DNA of 21,419 nt from Dehalococcoidales bacterium (GTDB lineage Bacteria > Chloroflexota > Dehalococcoidia > Dehalococcoidales > RBG-16-60-22): contig JAUWGD010000011.1 in NCBI GenBank assembly GCA_030606585.1, positions 1-21,419 on the forward strand, read 5' to 3'. The translations under genes were made by a program, and so were the position numbers. Shown piece after piece: positions 6,973 to 13,898 of this stretch. The notes beneath the pieces were generated by a model. That model was given only the letters and a program-made list of their open reading frames with translations. It did not search any database and was not told the DNA's origin. Within the stretch, counting starts at the first letter, position 1. Every line of letters starts with the position of its first letter.

Positions 6973-7518
6973 GTGGGATTTCTTGACGTAATAAAACACA
7001 GAAAGAGTGTCCGGGAATTTCTGGACACACCGGTAGAAAGAGAAGAGATTTTAACGTGTCTTGAAGCGGCACGTCTTTCCCCTTCAGCCTGCAATTCACA
7101 GCCCTGGAAATTCATAATCGTCGATGACAGGCAGTTAAAGGACAATCTGTGCCAGGTTGCTTTTAAGGGTGTCTACTTTATCAACGCTTTCTGCAAAATG
7201 GCACCGGTGATTGTTGCCGTTATCTCCGAGAAGTCGAAATTTATCGCCAGAATCGGTGGCATGTTCCGGGGGACTAAATATTACCTCATAGATATCGGGA
7301 TAGCCTGCGAGCATTTCGTGTTACAGGCCGAAGATTTGGGCCTCGGGACCTGCTGGATAGGCTGGTTTGATGAGCCGGCAGTAAAATCAGTACTTAACGT
7401 TCCCCACAACAAGAAAATAGATATCCTGATAGCGCTGGGCTATTATGATAAGAAAAAACTTAAATCCGAACACGACAGGGAACCACTGGAGAAAATTTCG
7501 TCCTTTAATTCTTATTAA
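6973..7518 (+). CDS. Nitroreductase family flavoprotein
   Basis: The protein has 181 residues. FMN-binding features are the N-terminal RKSVREF, SPSACNSQPWKF, and the C-terminal DIGIACEHFVLQAEDLGLGTCWIGWF. It would be an FMN-dependent NAD(P)H oxidoreductase, normally a homodimer. No ferredoxin domain is present, and the substrate is unknown. The start is GTG at 6973 with a GGAGAAA-type SD about ten bases upstream. It lies 52 bases after DUF362 on the same strand and may be in the same transcript. Confidence 0.88.
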   Translation: MGFLDVIKHRKSVREFLDTPVEREEILTCLEAARLSPSACNSQPWKFIIVDDRQLKDNLCQVAFKGVYFINAFCKMAPVIVAVISEKSKFIARIGGMFRGTKYYLIDIGIACEHFVLQAEDLGLGTCWIGWFDEPAVKSVLNVPHNKKIDILIALGYYDKKKLKSEHDREPLEKISSFNSY

Positions 7519-7632
7519 TTCCAGAATCCTCTTATAAAACGCGCGACCCTAATCTCCGTAACTACTCTCCGTAAACCCCTTTGCTTCTCACGGCTCTTTA
7601 AGCTAAAATAAGGCGCAAAGGAAACCATACCC

Positions 7633-9156
7633 ATGCTGGCTAAAGTAACAAGCGGGGCTATCGTAGGACTGGACGGGGCTATCGTGGAAGTGGAGGTGGA
7701 TATCTCGTCCGGTCTGCCCGCATTCACTATCGTCGGCCTGCCGGACGCCGCCGTCCAGGAGGCAAAAGAGCGCGTACGCGCCGCCATACGCAACTCCGGC
7801 GGCACCTTCCCCATGAAGCGCATTATCGTTAACCTGGCGCCGGCCGACTTAAAAAAGGCGGGACCCGCCTACGACCTGCCGATAGCCGTCGGCATTCTAT
7901 TGAGTTCCGAGCAGGTCAGCTCCGATATTTCTGACACCATGCTGCTCGGCGAGCTCTCCCTCGACGGAGGTCTGCGTCACACCAACGGTGTACTGCCCCT
8001 GGTAGCCCTCGCCCGCGAGCAGGAAATATCCACCGTTATCGTGCCGGAGGCCGACGCCGGCGAGGCATCCCTTATAAACGGCGTAAAAGTCATCCCGATA
8101 GCTTCACTGTCCCAGATGGTCGGTCACCTGCAGGGAGAAAGTATCGTCCCGGAATACAAACCCGAGTCGATACCTGAACGCGAATTCCCGCTGACGAATA
8201 TCACCGACCTGTCCCATATCAAGGGACAGGAACACGTCAAGCGCGCGCTGGAGGTCGCCGCCGCCGGAGGGCACAACATGATAATGTGCGGACCGCCGGG
8301 TAGCGGTAAGACTTTACTGGCCCGCGCCCTGCCCACCATACTGCCGCCGATGACCAACGATGAAGCCCTGGAAGTCACCAAAATTTACAGCGTCAGCGGG
8401 CTGCTCCCCTCGGATACCCCGATGGTCAGGCAGCGGCCCTTCCGCTCCCCCCATTACACCATTTCCAACGCAGGACTGGTGGGCGGGGGGGCCTGGCCCA
8501 AGCCGGGGGAGATAAGCCTCAGCCACCGCGGCGTCCTCTTCCTCGACGAACTGCCGGAGTTCGGGCATTCGCTGCTGGAAGTCCTGCGCCAGCCCCTCGA
8601 GGACAAGGTCGTCACCATCAGTCGCGCCCAGGGGAGGGTCACCTTCCCGTCCAGCTTCATGCTGGTGGGAGCCATGAACCCCTGTCCCTGCGGCTATTAC
8701 GGCGACCCGTTCCATAAGTGCACCTGCCCGTCCAGCCTGGTTTCCCGCTACCAGAGGCGCATCAGCGGGCCGTTTATCGACCGCGTGGACATCTTCGCCG
8801 AAGTGCCGCATATCGATTACGAGAAGCTGACGGACGAACGGCTGGGAGAACCCTCAGCGAAAGTACAGGCCAGGGTTACCGCCGCGCGTGCCCGCCAGCT
8901 GGAACGCTTTAAAGGAACGAGATTAACCAGCAACGCCGAGATGACGCCCGCCGAAATACGCGAGTTATGTCATGTAGAGGATGCGGCGCAGAGCCTGCTC
9001 CAGGCAGCCATGAAACAACTTTACTTCTCCGCCCGCGCCTTCCACCGCATTCTCAAACTGGCGCTGACTATCGCCGACCTTGAAAGCTCGGATATTATTA
9101 AAGCCCACCATGTGGCGGAAGCTATCCAGTACCGACCGCGAAGGACGGAGGACTAG
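7633..9156 (+). CDS. YifB/ComM family Mg-chelatase-like AAA+ ATPase
   Basis: The full-length protein has 507 residues. An N-terminal ChlI/Lon-like domain (TSGAIVGLDGAIVEVEVDIS, GLPDAAVQEAKERVRAA) precedes Walker A GPPGSGKT (220-227) and Walker B VLFLDELPEF (301-310). The NPCPCGYYGD segment and a C-terminal AAA lid with HRILKLALTIADLE follow. The family includes ComM, a helicase promoting branch migration during natural transformation; most YifB members are uncharacterised. The ATG is preceded by AAAGGAA about ten bases away. The 114-base gap upstream suggests its own transcription unit. Confidence 0.93.
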   Translation: MLAKVTSGAIVGLDGAIVEVEVDISSGLPAFTIVGLPDAAVQEAKERVRAAIRNSGGTFPMKRIIVNLAPADLKKAGPAYDLPIAVGILLSSEQVSSDISDTMLLGELSLDGGLRHTNGVLPLVALAREQEISTVIVPEADAGEASLINGVKVIPIASLSQMVGHLQGESIVPEYKPESIPEREFPLTNITDLSHIKGQEHVKRALEVAAAGGHNMIMCGPPGSGKTLLARALPTILPPMTNDEALEVTKIYSVSGLLPSDTPMVRQRPFRSPHYTISNAGLVGGGAWPKPGEISLSHRGVLFLDELPEFGHSLLEVLRQPLEDKVVTISRAQGRVTFPSSFMLVGAMNPCPCGYYGDPFHKCTCPSSLVSRYQRRISGPFIDRVDIFAEVPHIDYEKLTDERLGEPSAKVQARVTAARARQLERFKGTRLTSNAEMTPAEIRELCHVEDAAQSLLQAAMKQLYFSARAFHRILKLALTIADLESSDIIKAHHVAEAIQYRPRRTED

Positions 9157-9183
9157 ACTCCACCAATCCCCTCCTTGATTCAC

Positions 9184-9213
9184 TTGGCACTTCCCGATTA
9201 TGTGTGGTATGCT
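9184..9213 (+). promoter_or_regulatory. Promoter of the lipoprotein gene, possibly also the cupin array
   Basis: TTGGCA (9184-9189, 5/6) is followed after 18 bases by TATGCT (9208-9213, 4/6), preceded by TGG to make an extended -10. It lies 23 bases upstream of the lipoprotein ATG. No terminator is evident between the lipoprotein and the first cupin, so transcription may continue into the array. Confidence 0.5.
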
Positions 9214-9235
9214 GATTTAAGAGGCAGGAGATACT

Positions 9236-9736
9236 ATGAAATATTTCACAATAAACAAAAAAGTGCTTAAATCCATCTTCGTTATTGCCATGCTGGCGGT
9301 CATGCTCATGATGGTTACCTCGTGCGAAGAAATGGGATTTCCATCCGCTACCCCCCAGGAGACTCCGGAACCGGAACCGGCCAAGACGACAAGCTCTACG
9401 GTCGTCAATACCAGAGACACCGCGAAACTGGCGGTCTACCAGCACCTGCTCGAACTTACCGGAAGCTACGATGCCAAGATGTACCTCTCCGATTTCTATA
9501 CTACCTGTGATAACTGGACTGTGCAGTCGGAATATTTTAAAGACGGTACCGGCACCTGGCATGTTGCAGTTGACATGACCACTGCCGAGGAGTGGGCATT
9601 TCGCCCCTACTGGCAGCAGGCCAGCTGGCTCGTTTTTAAAGACGGTAAAGTGATACCCTCCAACCTTTTCCGTGCCAACGCGCTGAGAATAGAGGCCGAC
9701 CTTCTGGCTCTCAGCCCCGGCCCAAAAGTGGATTAG
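9236..9736 (+). CDS. Predicted lipoprotein of unknown function
   Basis: The protein has 166 residues. A basic N-terminus (KYFTINKKVLK) leads into a hydrophobic helix and the lipobox VTSC, with C30 the likely lipidated residue. A Pro/Glu/Thr-rich linker (about 36-56) follows, then a globular domain of about 110 residues with YQHLLELTGSYDAKMYLSDFY and several tryptophans. It would be exported and anchored to the outer face of the membrane. No family is recognised. SD AGGAGA precedes the ATG. It ends 49 bases before the cupin array. Confidence 0.8.
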   Translation: MKYFTINKKVLKSIFVIAMLAVMLMMVTSCEEMGFPSATPQETPEPEPAKTTSSTVVNTRDTAKLAVYQHLLELTGSYDAKMYLSDFYTTCDNWTVQSEYFKDGTGTWHVAVDMTTAEEWAFRPYWQQASWLVFKDGKVIPSNLFRANALRIEADLLALSPGPKVD

Positions 9737-9785
9737 TGCTGAAATCGGATGTTGCCGACTAATATTCCGAAAGGAGTACGAAGAA

Positions 9786-10244
9786 ATGCCTGCAATCGAT
9801 TATGAAAAAAACCTCGTCAGGAAACCCGTATATGAGGTCGGTGTCCAGGCAGTAGGCAAGCATAAGGGCCACCAGGTACCCTCAATGACATACATGAGCA
9901 ATTCCCTCGTGCCCGGAAGCAATACCTACGTTGAAATCAGCTGGATATACGACGTTCCAACACCCAACCCGTATGTCTTCGAGCATGCCCATAATTACAA
10001 CGAGATTGTCCTGCACATCGGCAGCGACCCCGAGAATCCCGAAGCCCTCGGGGGCGAGATGACAATAGATGTCGAGGGGCAGCCTCTTACGTTCGACAGG
10101 ACGACGGCCCTCTTTCTACCCCGGGGCACCAAGCACGGCCCGCTGACCTGGCAAAAGGTCACCCGTCCCCATATCGAGATGACCATCATGCTGGGCTGCG
10201 GCGACTTCGCCAAGGCGATGCCGGGCAGAAATCCCAACGAGTAA
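9786..10244 (+). CDS. Cupin array gene 1 (divergent member)
   Basis: The protein has 152 residues. Cupin ligands are visible as H67, H69 and E73 (HAHNYNE), with H117 in LPRGTKHGPL. It has the ALGGEMTIDVEG block in place of DLGGEVE. It lacks the VDRP-FHF ending and has HGPL instead of HCPL, so it is the most divergent member of the array. ATG is preceded by AAAGGAG. It is the first of six head-to-tail cupins. Function and metal are unknown; a single-barrel cupin could be an isomerase, an oxygen-independent lyase or a binding protein. Confidence 0.78.
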   Translation: MPAIDYEKNLVRKPVYEVGVQAVGKHKGHQVPSMTYMSNSLVPGSNTYVEISWIYDVPTPNPYVFEHAHNYNEIVLHIGSDPENPEALGGEMTIDVEGQPLTFDRTTALFLPRGTKHGPLTWQKVTRPHIEMTIMLGCGDFAKAMPGRNPNE

Positions 10245-10331
10245 ACGGCACCCGCATCCAGGCAAGCCGTGTCAACCTGCAAGCGACTACGATGAAACGG
10301 AGATACATACCAAAAAGGAGGGTGGGAAAAA

Positions 10332-10385
10332 GTGGTTGAATTAAAACATGCGAAATACATTGTCACCGACGAAAACATGACATGA
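10332..10385 (+). pseudogene. Displaced N-terminus of cupin array gene 2
   Basis: GTG at 10332 follows a strong SD (GGAGG near 10317). It opens a 17-codon frame with HAKYIVTDEN, matching the KYxKxI.T(E/D) N-terminus of the sibling cupins, and stops at TGA 10383. The cause is a tandem duplication of ACATG (10375-10379 and 10380-10384). Deleting one copy joins this peptide in frame to the cupin body and gives a 146-residue protein, like its siblings. Confidence 0.75.
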
Positions 10386-10777
10386 AGCTTCCTCAGTACC
10401 GTATCGGCGCTTTAGAAGCGCAGAAGAGGCCCGCCAGTCAATCCACCCGTGTGATGTGGCTGGATGATGAGGTTGTACCCGGCGCCTTCTATACGGAATG
10501 CGTCTGGTTCATGCCGGGGATGGGGTCCGAGCAGGTCAAAGTTGAAGCTCATGCCCACTCTTTTAGTGAAGTCGTCTCATTCTTCGGAACCAACTATGAT
10601 GACCTGCATGATTTAGGTGGTGAAGTCGAGTTATGGCTGGAAGACGAGAAAATCATCATGACCAGGAGTTTCCTGGCATTTATACCGGCCGGGATGAAGC
10701 ACTGCCCGCTGATTATCAGGAGAGTGGACAGGCCCATTTTTCACTTCACGGTTGGAACCGGGAAAGAATACGGTTAA
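10382..10777 (+). CDS. Cupin array gene 2, body frameshifted from its N-terminus
   Basis: As read from ATG 10382 the protein has 131 residues. It holds a complete cupin core: H57, H59 and E63 (HAHSFSE), DLGGEVELWLEDEK, H107 in IPAGMKHCPL, and VDRPIFHF near the end. No SD precedes this ATG. The good SD serves GTG 10332 in another frame, and the two frames overlap at ATGA, so the body may be made only by translational re-initiation, or the gene may be a recent pseudogene. The barrel residues are intact, so a reinitiated product might still fold. Confidence 0.72.
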   Translation: MKLPQYRIGALEAQKRPASQSTRVMWLDDEVVPGAFYTECVWFMPGMGSEQVKVEAHAHSFSEVVSFFGTNYDDLHDLGGEVELWLEDEKIIMTRSFLAFIPAGMKHCPLIIRRVDRPIFHFTVGTGKEYG

Positions 10778-10840
10778 ATAATACGAGACATTTACCTTGA
10801 ATTCGCATCACCAAATAACAACGAAAGGAAAATGCAATCG

Positions 10841-11335
10841 ATGGGAAAATACGGAAAGTATATCTGCACGGAACTCAAGTCAGACATCCAGTTACCCGGA
10901 TACAGGGCAGGTGAAAGAGAAATGCTCGGGCAGGGACTGCTGGACGGCAAACGCAGGTTCATGGAGCATGTCGTCTGGATGGACAGCACTGTGCTTCCGG
11001 GCGCCTTCTATGCCGAAGGAGTCTGGTTCTGGCCACAGGCGAGGGAGAACATGCCGATAAGAAAGCTGACCCCCGAAGAAGCAAAGAAAAACCCGGTTCT
11101 CGCCCCCCACTCCCACGCCTTCCCGGAGCTGCTCTCCTATTTCGGGACCAACACGGACGACCCGAGCGACCTCGGAGGCGTCATCGAGTTCTGGCTGGAG
11201 GATGAGCAATTCATCATGGAAAAGAGCTTCGTAGTCTACATCCCGGAAAACGTCAGGCACTGCCCCCTCAAGACGCTGAGAATAGACAGGCCCATGTTCC
11301 ACTTCACCATGGGCCCGGGCCAGATGTACCGCTAA
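10841..11335 (+). CDS. Cupin array gene 3
   Basis: The protein has 164 residues from ATG 10841, chosen because MGKYGKYICTEL aligns with sibling N-termini. ATG 10832 (two to three bases after AAAGGA) is the alternative and would add three residues. Ligands are H90, H92 and E96 (HSHAFPE) and H140 in IPENVRHCPL, where the usual PAG is PEN. The blocks DLGGVIEFWLEDEQ and IDRPMFHF follow the array pattern. It has an insertion before motif 1 (residues about 68-88), making it the longest of the HCPL members. Function is unknown. Confidence 0.8.
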   Translation: MGKYGKYICTELKSDIQLPGYRAGEREMLGQGLLDGKRRFMEHVVWMDSTVLPGAFYAEGVWFWPQARENMPIRKLTPEEAKKNPVLAPHSHAFPELLSYFGTNTDDPSDLGGVIEFWLEDEQFIMEKSFVVYIPENVRHCPLKTLRIDRPMFHFTMGPGQMYR

Positions 11336-11389
11336 CGGTATTATCCCTCGACATGATTAAATAAATAACGATTAAAGAGGAAAAGAGAA

Positions 11390-11821
11390 ATGGCAGAAAA
11401 GAAATACGCTAAGAATTTCATTACCGCGGATAAACCAGGCCTGAAGCTCCCGGAATACCGCCACGATCAGGACTTCACCAAGCGGGTGACACATATTGAC
11501 GCCGATACCGTGCCCGGCGCCAAATTCTACAATGAGTCCATGTGGATAGTGCCGGGAGATACTTCCAAGGGAGAGAAGGTGCTGGCGGACTCCCATACCC
11601 ATACCTGGGGACAGCTCCTCTGCATGTACGTATATAACTACGACGATATTAAAGATTTAGGAGCCGAAGTAGAATTCACCATAGACGGTGAAAAACACGT
11701 CATTACGGAGAGCTTTTCGGCGTTTATTCCGGCGGGCATACAGCATGGCCCCTTAATAATCAGAAACGCGACCAAACCTATTTTCGTCTTCTCATCGGGG
11801 TCTACCGAAAAGTACGAATAA
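11390..11821 (+). CDS. Cupin array gene 4 (Glu ligand replaced by Gln)
   Basis: The protein has 143 residues. The N-terminus, KYAKNFITADKPGLKLPEYR, aligns with the displaced peptide plus body of array gene 2. Cupin histidines are H69, H71 and H119, but the acidic ligand position is Q75 (HTHTWGQ) and motif 2 reads HGPL. DLGAEVEFTIDGEK is conserved. Loss of the glutamate suggests altered metal binding or a non-catalytic role. ATG follows AAAGAGGAAAAG. It lies 54 bases after gene 3 and 13 bases before gene 5. Confidence 0.8.
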   Translation: MAEKKYAKNFITADKPGLKLPEYRHDQDFTKRVTHIDADTVPGAKFYNESMWIVPGDTSKGEKVLADSHTHTWGQLLCMYVYNYDDIKDLGAEVEFTIDGEKHVITESFSAFIPAGIQHGPLIIRNATKPIFVFSSGSTEKYE

Positions 11822-11834
11822 AAGGAAAAGAACG

Positions 11835-12296
11835 ATGGCAAAATCTAAATACGGCAAATATATCATCACCGAGCTCAAGCAGCCTAAGGTGGAAGCCGAA
11901 TGGAGTCCGCCGATATCTACCGCCGGGAAGAATAAAGGCGGACGTGTCCTGTACCTGGATAGCGATGTCGCGCCGGGAGCCTTTTACATGGAATGCGTCT
12001 GGGTAATGCCCCGTCGGGCGGGTACCGTACCGGGCGGTGAGGCCGGCAGGAGCGTCGGCACGGAGCCGCATACGCATGATTATGACGAGGTTATTGCCTT
12101 CATCGGCACCGACCTTAACGACCCGTATGATCTGGGTGCCGAGGTGGAGCTATGGCTGGATGATGAAAAGCACATCATCACCAAGAGCTGTCTCGTATAT
12201 ATCCCGGCGGGACTCAAGCACTGTCCGCTGACGTTCCTGAGAGTGGACCGTCCGGTGTTTCACTATACCACCGGACCCGCCAAGATGTATTTTTGA
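11835..12296 (+). CDS. Cupin array gene 5
   Basis: The protein has 153 residues. The N-terminus KYGKYIITELK is shared with its siblings. Ligands are H79, H81 and E85 (HTHDYDE) with H129 in IPAGLKHCPL. DLGAEVELWLDDEK and VDRPVFHY are conserved. A Gly/Arg-rich insertion lies at about 60-76, ahead of motif 1. ATG follows AAAGGAAAAG, and the 13-base spacing from gene 4 supports one transcript. Substrate is unknown. Confidence 0.82.
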   Translation: MAKSKYGKYIITELKQPKVEAEWSPPISTAGKNKGGRVLYLDSDVAPGAFYMECVWVMPRRAGTVPGGEAGRSVGTEPHTHDYDEVIAFIGTDLNDPYDLGAEVELWLDDEKHIITKSCLVYIPAGLKHCPLTFLRVDRPVFHYTTGPAKMYF

Positions 12297-12328
12297 TAAA
12301 TTCACCGGTTAAGAGAAGGAGAGCACAC

Positions 12329-12763
12329 ATGGGCGGCTCTAAATACGAAAAGTACATTATTTACAAGCCGAAACCCGATAGAAAACCCCCCGAAGACATG
12401 GTACTGCCTCCGGATTTAAATGAATTCATGACTACGGTAACGTATATTGACGATGAGTACGTGAAAGGGACCTTCGTCGTGGACTGCTGCTGGTTCTGGA
12501 AAGGGTCAGATTCCGGACCGCAAGCCCATACGCATGATTGGGATGAAGTACTGGCATTTTACGGTAGCAACCCGGAAGACCCCTTTGATTTATGCGGAGA
12601 AGTCGAGATGTGGATGGATGACGAAAAATATATACTCACTAAAAGTTGTGTCGTGTTCGTACCGGCGGGACTGAAGCATTGCCCGCTAATCATGCGGAAG
12701 GTGGACAGGCCAATATTCCATTTCGGCATAGGGATGACAGGTACGTACCAGAAAAGAGTATAA
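12329..12763 (+). CDS. Cupin array gene 6
   Basis: The protein has 144 residues from ATG 12329, with SD AGAAGGAG eight bases upstream; an in-frame TTG at 12293 overlapping gene 5 is rejected. The N-terminus is KYEKYIIYKPK. Ligands are H67, H69 and E73 (HTHDWDE) with H117 in VPAGLKHCPL, followed by VDRPIFHF. DLCGEVEMWMDDEK has a Cys where siblings have Gly or Ala. It is the last cupin, and a hairpin with a T-rich tail begins inside its stop codon. Confidence 0.82.
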   Translation: MGGSKYEKYIIYKPKPDRKPPEDMVLPPDLNEFMTTVTYIDDEYVKGTFVVDCCWFWKGSDSGPQAHTHDWDEVLAFYGSNPEDPFDLCGEVEMWMDDEKYILTKSCVVFVPAGLKHCPLIMRKVDRPIFHFGIGMTGTYQKRV

Positions 12764-12785
12764 AGCATTGCGGTGCTTTTATTAG
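12762..12785 (+). terminator. Terminator of the cupin array
   Basis: The stem is AAAGCA (12762-12767) with TGCTTT (12774-12779), around a 6-nt loop, followed by a short T-rich tail (TATTA). The stem starts within the stop codon of the last cupin. It is short, but its position fits an intrinsic terminator. Confidence 0.5.
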
Positions 12786-12834
12786 ACGTGGATTGTGCCC
12801 TGTATCTATCCGCTGCGGTGATACTCCGCCGGGC

Positions 12835-13092
12835 TTATGACAGAAGCCAGAAGATAACACCCGTTATCAGCATCAATACTCCCAGGGCAATGGCTATCCA
12901 GCCGCCAACCTTTACTGCCCCGGGCTGCGGTCGCTCCGGCCAGTGTGACACATACTCCCTGACGTCGGTACGGCTGGTCAGCGCGTCGTAGTATTTCTTT
13001 TCCTCGTACCTGCCCCAGACAATCCCCATAATACCCAAGACGATGAATATCCCGCCTACTATTAACAGTATATACCAGTCACCTTGAGGCAT
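12835..13092 (-). CDS. Small two-helix membrane protein
   Basis: The protein has 85 residues. Hydrophobic helices at about 7-28 and 61-83 flank a polar, charged loop (RYEEKKYYDALTSRTDVREYVSHWPERPQP), with a short C-terminal tail. No conserved catalytic motif and no known family are recognised. It lies downstream of rplL on the same strand, but a hairpin (13160-13193) separates them. It converges on the cupin array terminator. Confidence 0.6.
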   Translation of the reverse strand: MPQGDWYILLIVGGIFIVLGIMGIVWGRYEEKKYYDALTSRTDVREYVSHWPERPQPGAVKVGGWIAIALGVLMLITGVIFWLLS

Positions 13093-13159
13093 TTACGGCC
13101 GACTCCTGAATTTGGAGTATCAGTGCTAAAACTATATGCCATCGGCGCGGAATTTGCAA

Positions 13160-13193
13160 ACAGGCGGGCTGTCCGCAAACTTTACCCGCCTGT
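13160..13193 (-). terminator. Hairpin terminator after rplL
   Basis: A perfect 9-bp GC-rich stem, ACAGGCGGG (13160-13168) with CCCGCCTGT (13185-13193), lies 17 bases beyond the rplL stop. Only a short T-stretch follows on the minus strand, so termination may be incomplete or factor-assisted. Confidence 0.55.
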
Positions 13194-13210
13194 CTATATC
13201 CGAATGATTT

Positions 13211-13897
13211 CTATTTTACTTCAACAGTGGCGCCGGCTGCTTCCAGTTTCTGCTTGGCGTTAGCGGCTTCTTCCTTGCCGATACCCTCTTTAACGTTCTG
13301 GGGTGCGCCTTCCACCAGGTCTTTCGATTCCTTCAGTCCCAGCGTAGTCAGCTCACGAACGGCCTTGATGACATTAATCTTGTTGGCGCCGATTTCTTTA
13401 AGAATCACCGTAAATTCCGTCTGCTCCTCGGTCTCGGCAGCAGCCTCAGCCGCTGCCGGTGCTGCAGCTACGGCTACCGGTGCCGCGGCGCTTACACCGA
13501 ACTCCGTCTCCAGGGCTTTCACCATTTCCGCCAGCTCCAGCACGGACATCTTCTTAATAGCCGTCATTATATCTTCGATGGCTTTCGAAGATACCTTGGG
13601 CTTCTCCGCCTTGGGCTTCTTAGCCTCTTCTTTTACCGGGGCGGGCTGTTCAGCCTTCGGTTCTTCCTTAGCCGGCTTTTCGGCTTTCTTCTCTTCCGCA
13701 GCGGGTTTTTCAGCCTTCGGCTCTTCGGCAGCGGGTTCTTCGGCCTTCGGTTCTTCCGGTGCCGGTTCTTCTGCTTTCGGTTCTTCCGGTGCAGGCTCTT
13801 CAGCTTCAGGCTCTTCCGGGGCAGGCTCTTCTGCTTTCGGCTCTTCCGGTGCCGGTTCTTCTACCGCAGCTTCTTCTTTCTTCTCTTCTTCTGCCAT
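13211..13897 (-). CDS. rplL: Ribosomal protein L7/L12 with acidic repeat extension
   Basis: The protein has 228 residues, against a usual length of about 120-130. Residues 105-137 are the dimerisation helices (KAIEDIMTAIKKMSVLELAE), 137-158 the Ala-rich hinge, and about 160-228 the GTPase-binding C-terminal domain (EFTVILKEIGANKINVIKAVREL, GLKESKDLVEGAP). Before these sits a tail of about 100 residues of PEEPKAEEPA-type repeats, Glu/Pro/Ala/Lys-rich and probably disordered. ATG 13897 has SD GGAGGGAG, and rplJ ends one base upstream. The tail is in frame after this SD, so it is translated. L7/L12 forms the ribosomal stalk that recruits translation factors. Confidence 0.93.
   Translation of the reverse strand: MAEEEKKEEAAVEEPAPEEPKAEEPAPEEPEAEEPAPEEPKAEEPAPEEPKAEEPAAEEPKAEKPAAEEKKAEKPAKEEPKAEQPAPVKEEAKKPKAEKPKVSSKAIEDIMTAIKKMSVLELAEMVKALETEFGVSAAAPVAVAAAPAAAEAAAETEEQTEFTVILKEIGANKINVIKAVRELTTLGLKESKDLVEGAPQNVKEGIGKEEAANAKQKLEAAGATVEVK
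13628..13867 (-). repeat. Imperfect 30-bp tandem repeats inside rplL
   Basis: About eight imperfect 30-bp units encode decapeptides of the form EEPAPEEPKA. The units drift toward the C-terminal side, with EKPAAEEKKA and EKPAKEEPKA. The repeats are coding, not intergenic, and their unit number could vary by slippage or recombination. Confidence 0.75.
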
Positions 13898-13898
13898 T

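Noticed and set aside
10383..10385. TGA in cupin gene 2 read as selenocysteine or programmed frameshift
   Set aside because: No slippery heptamer or nearby structure is evident, and the ACATG duplication explains the break simply.
13628..13867. Regular ~30-bp repeats resembling a repeat array or CRISPR
   Set aside because: Units are adjacent without unique spacers and encode the in-frame tail of L7/L12.
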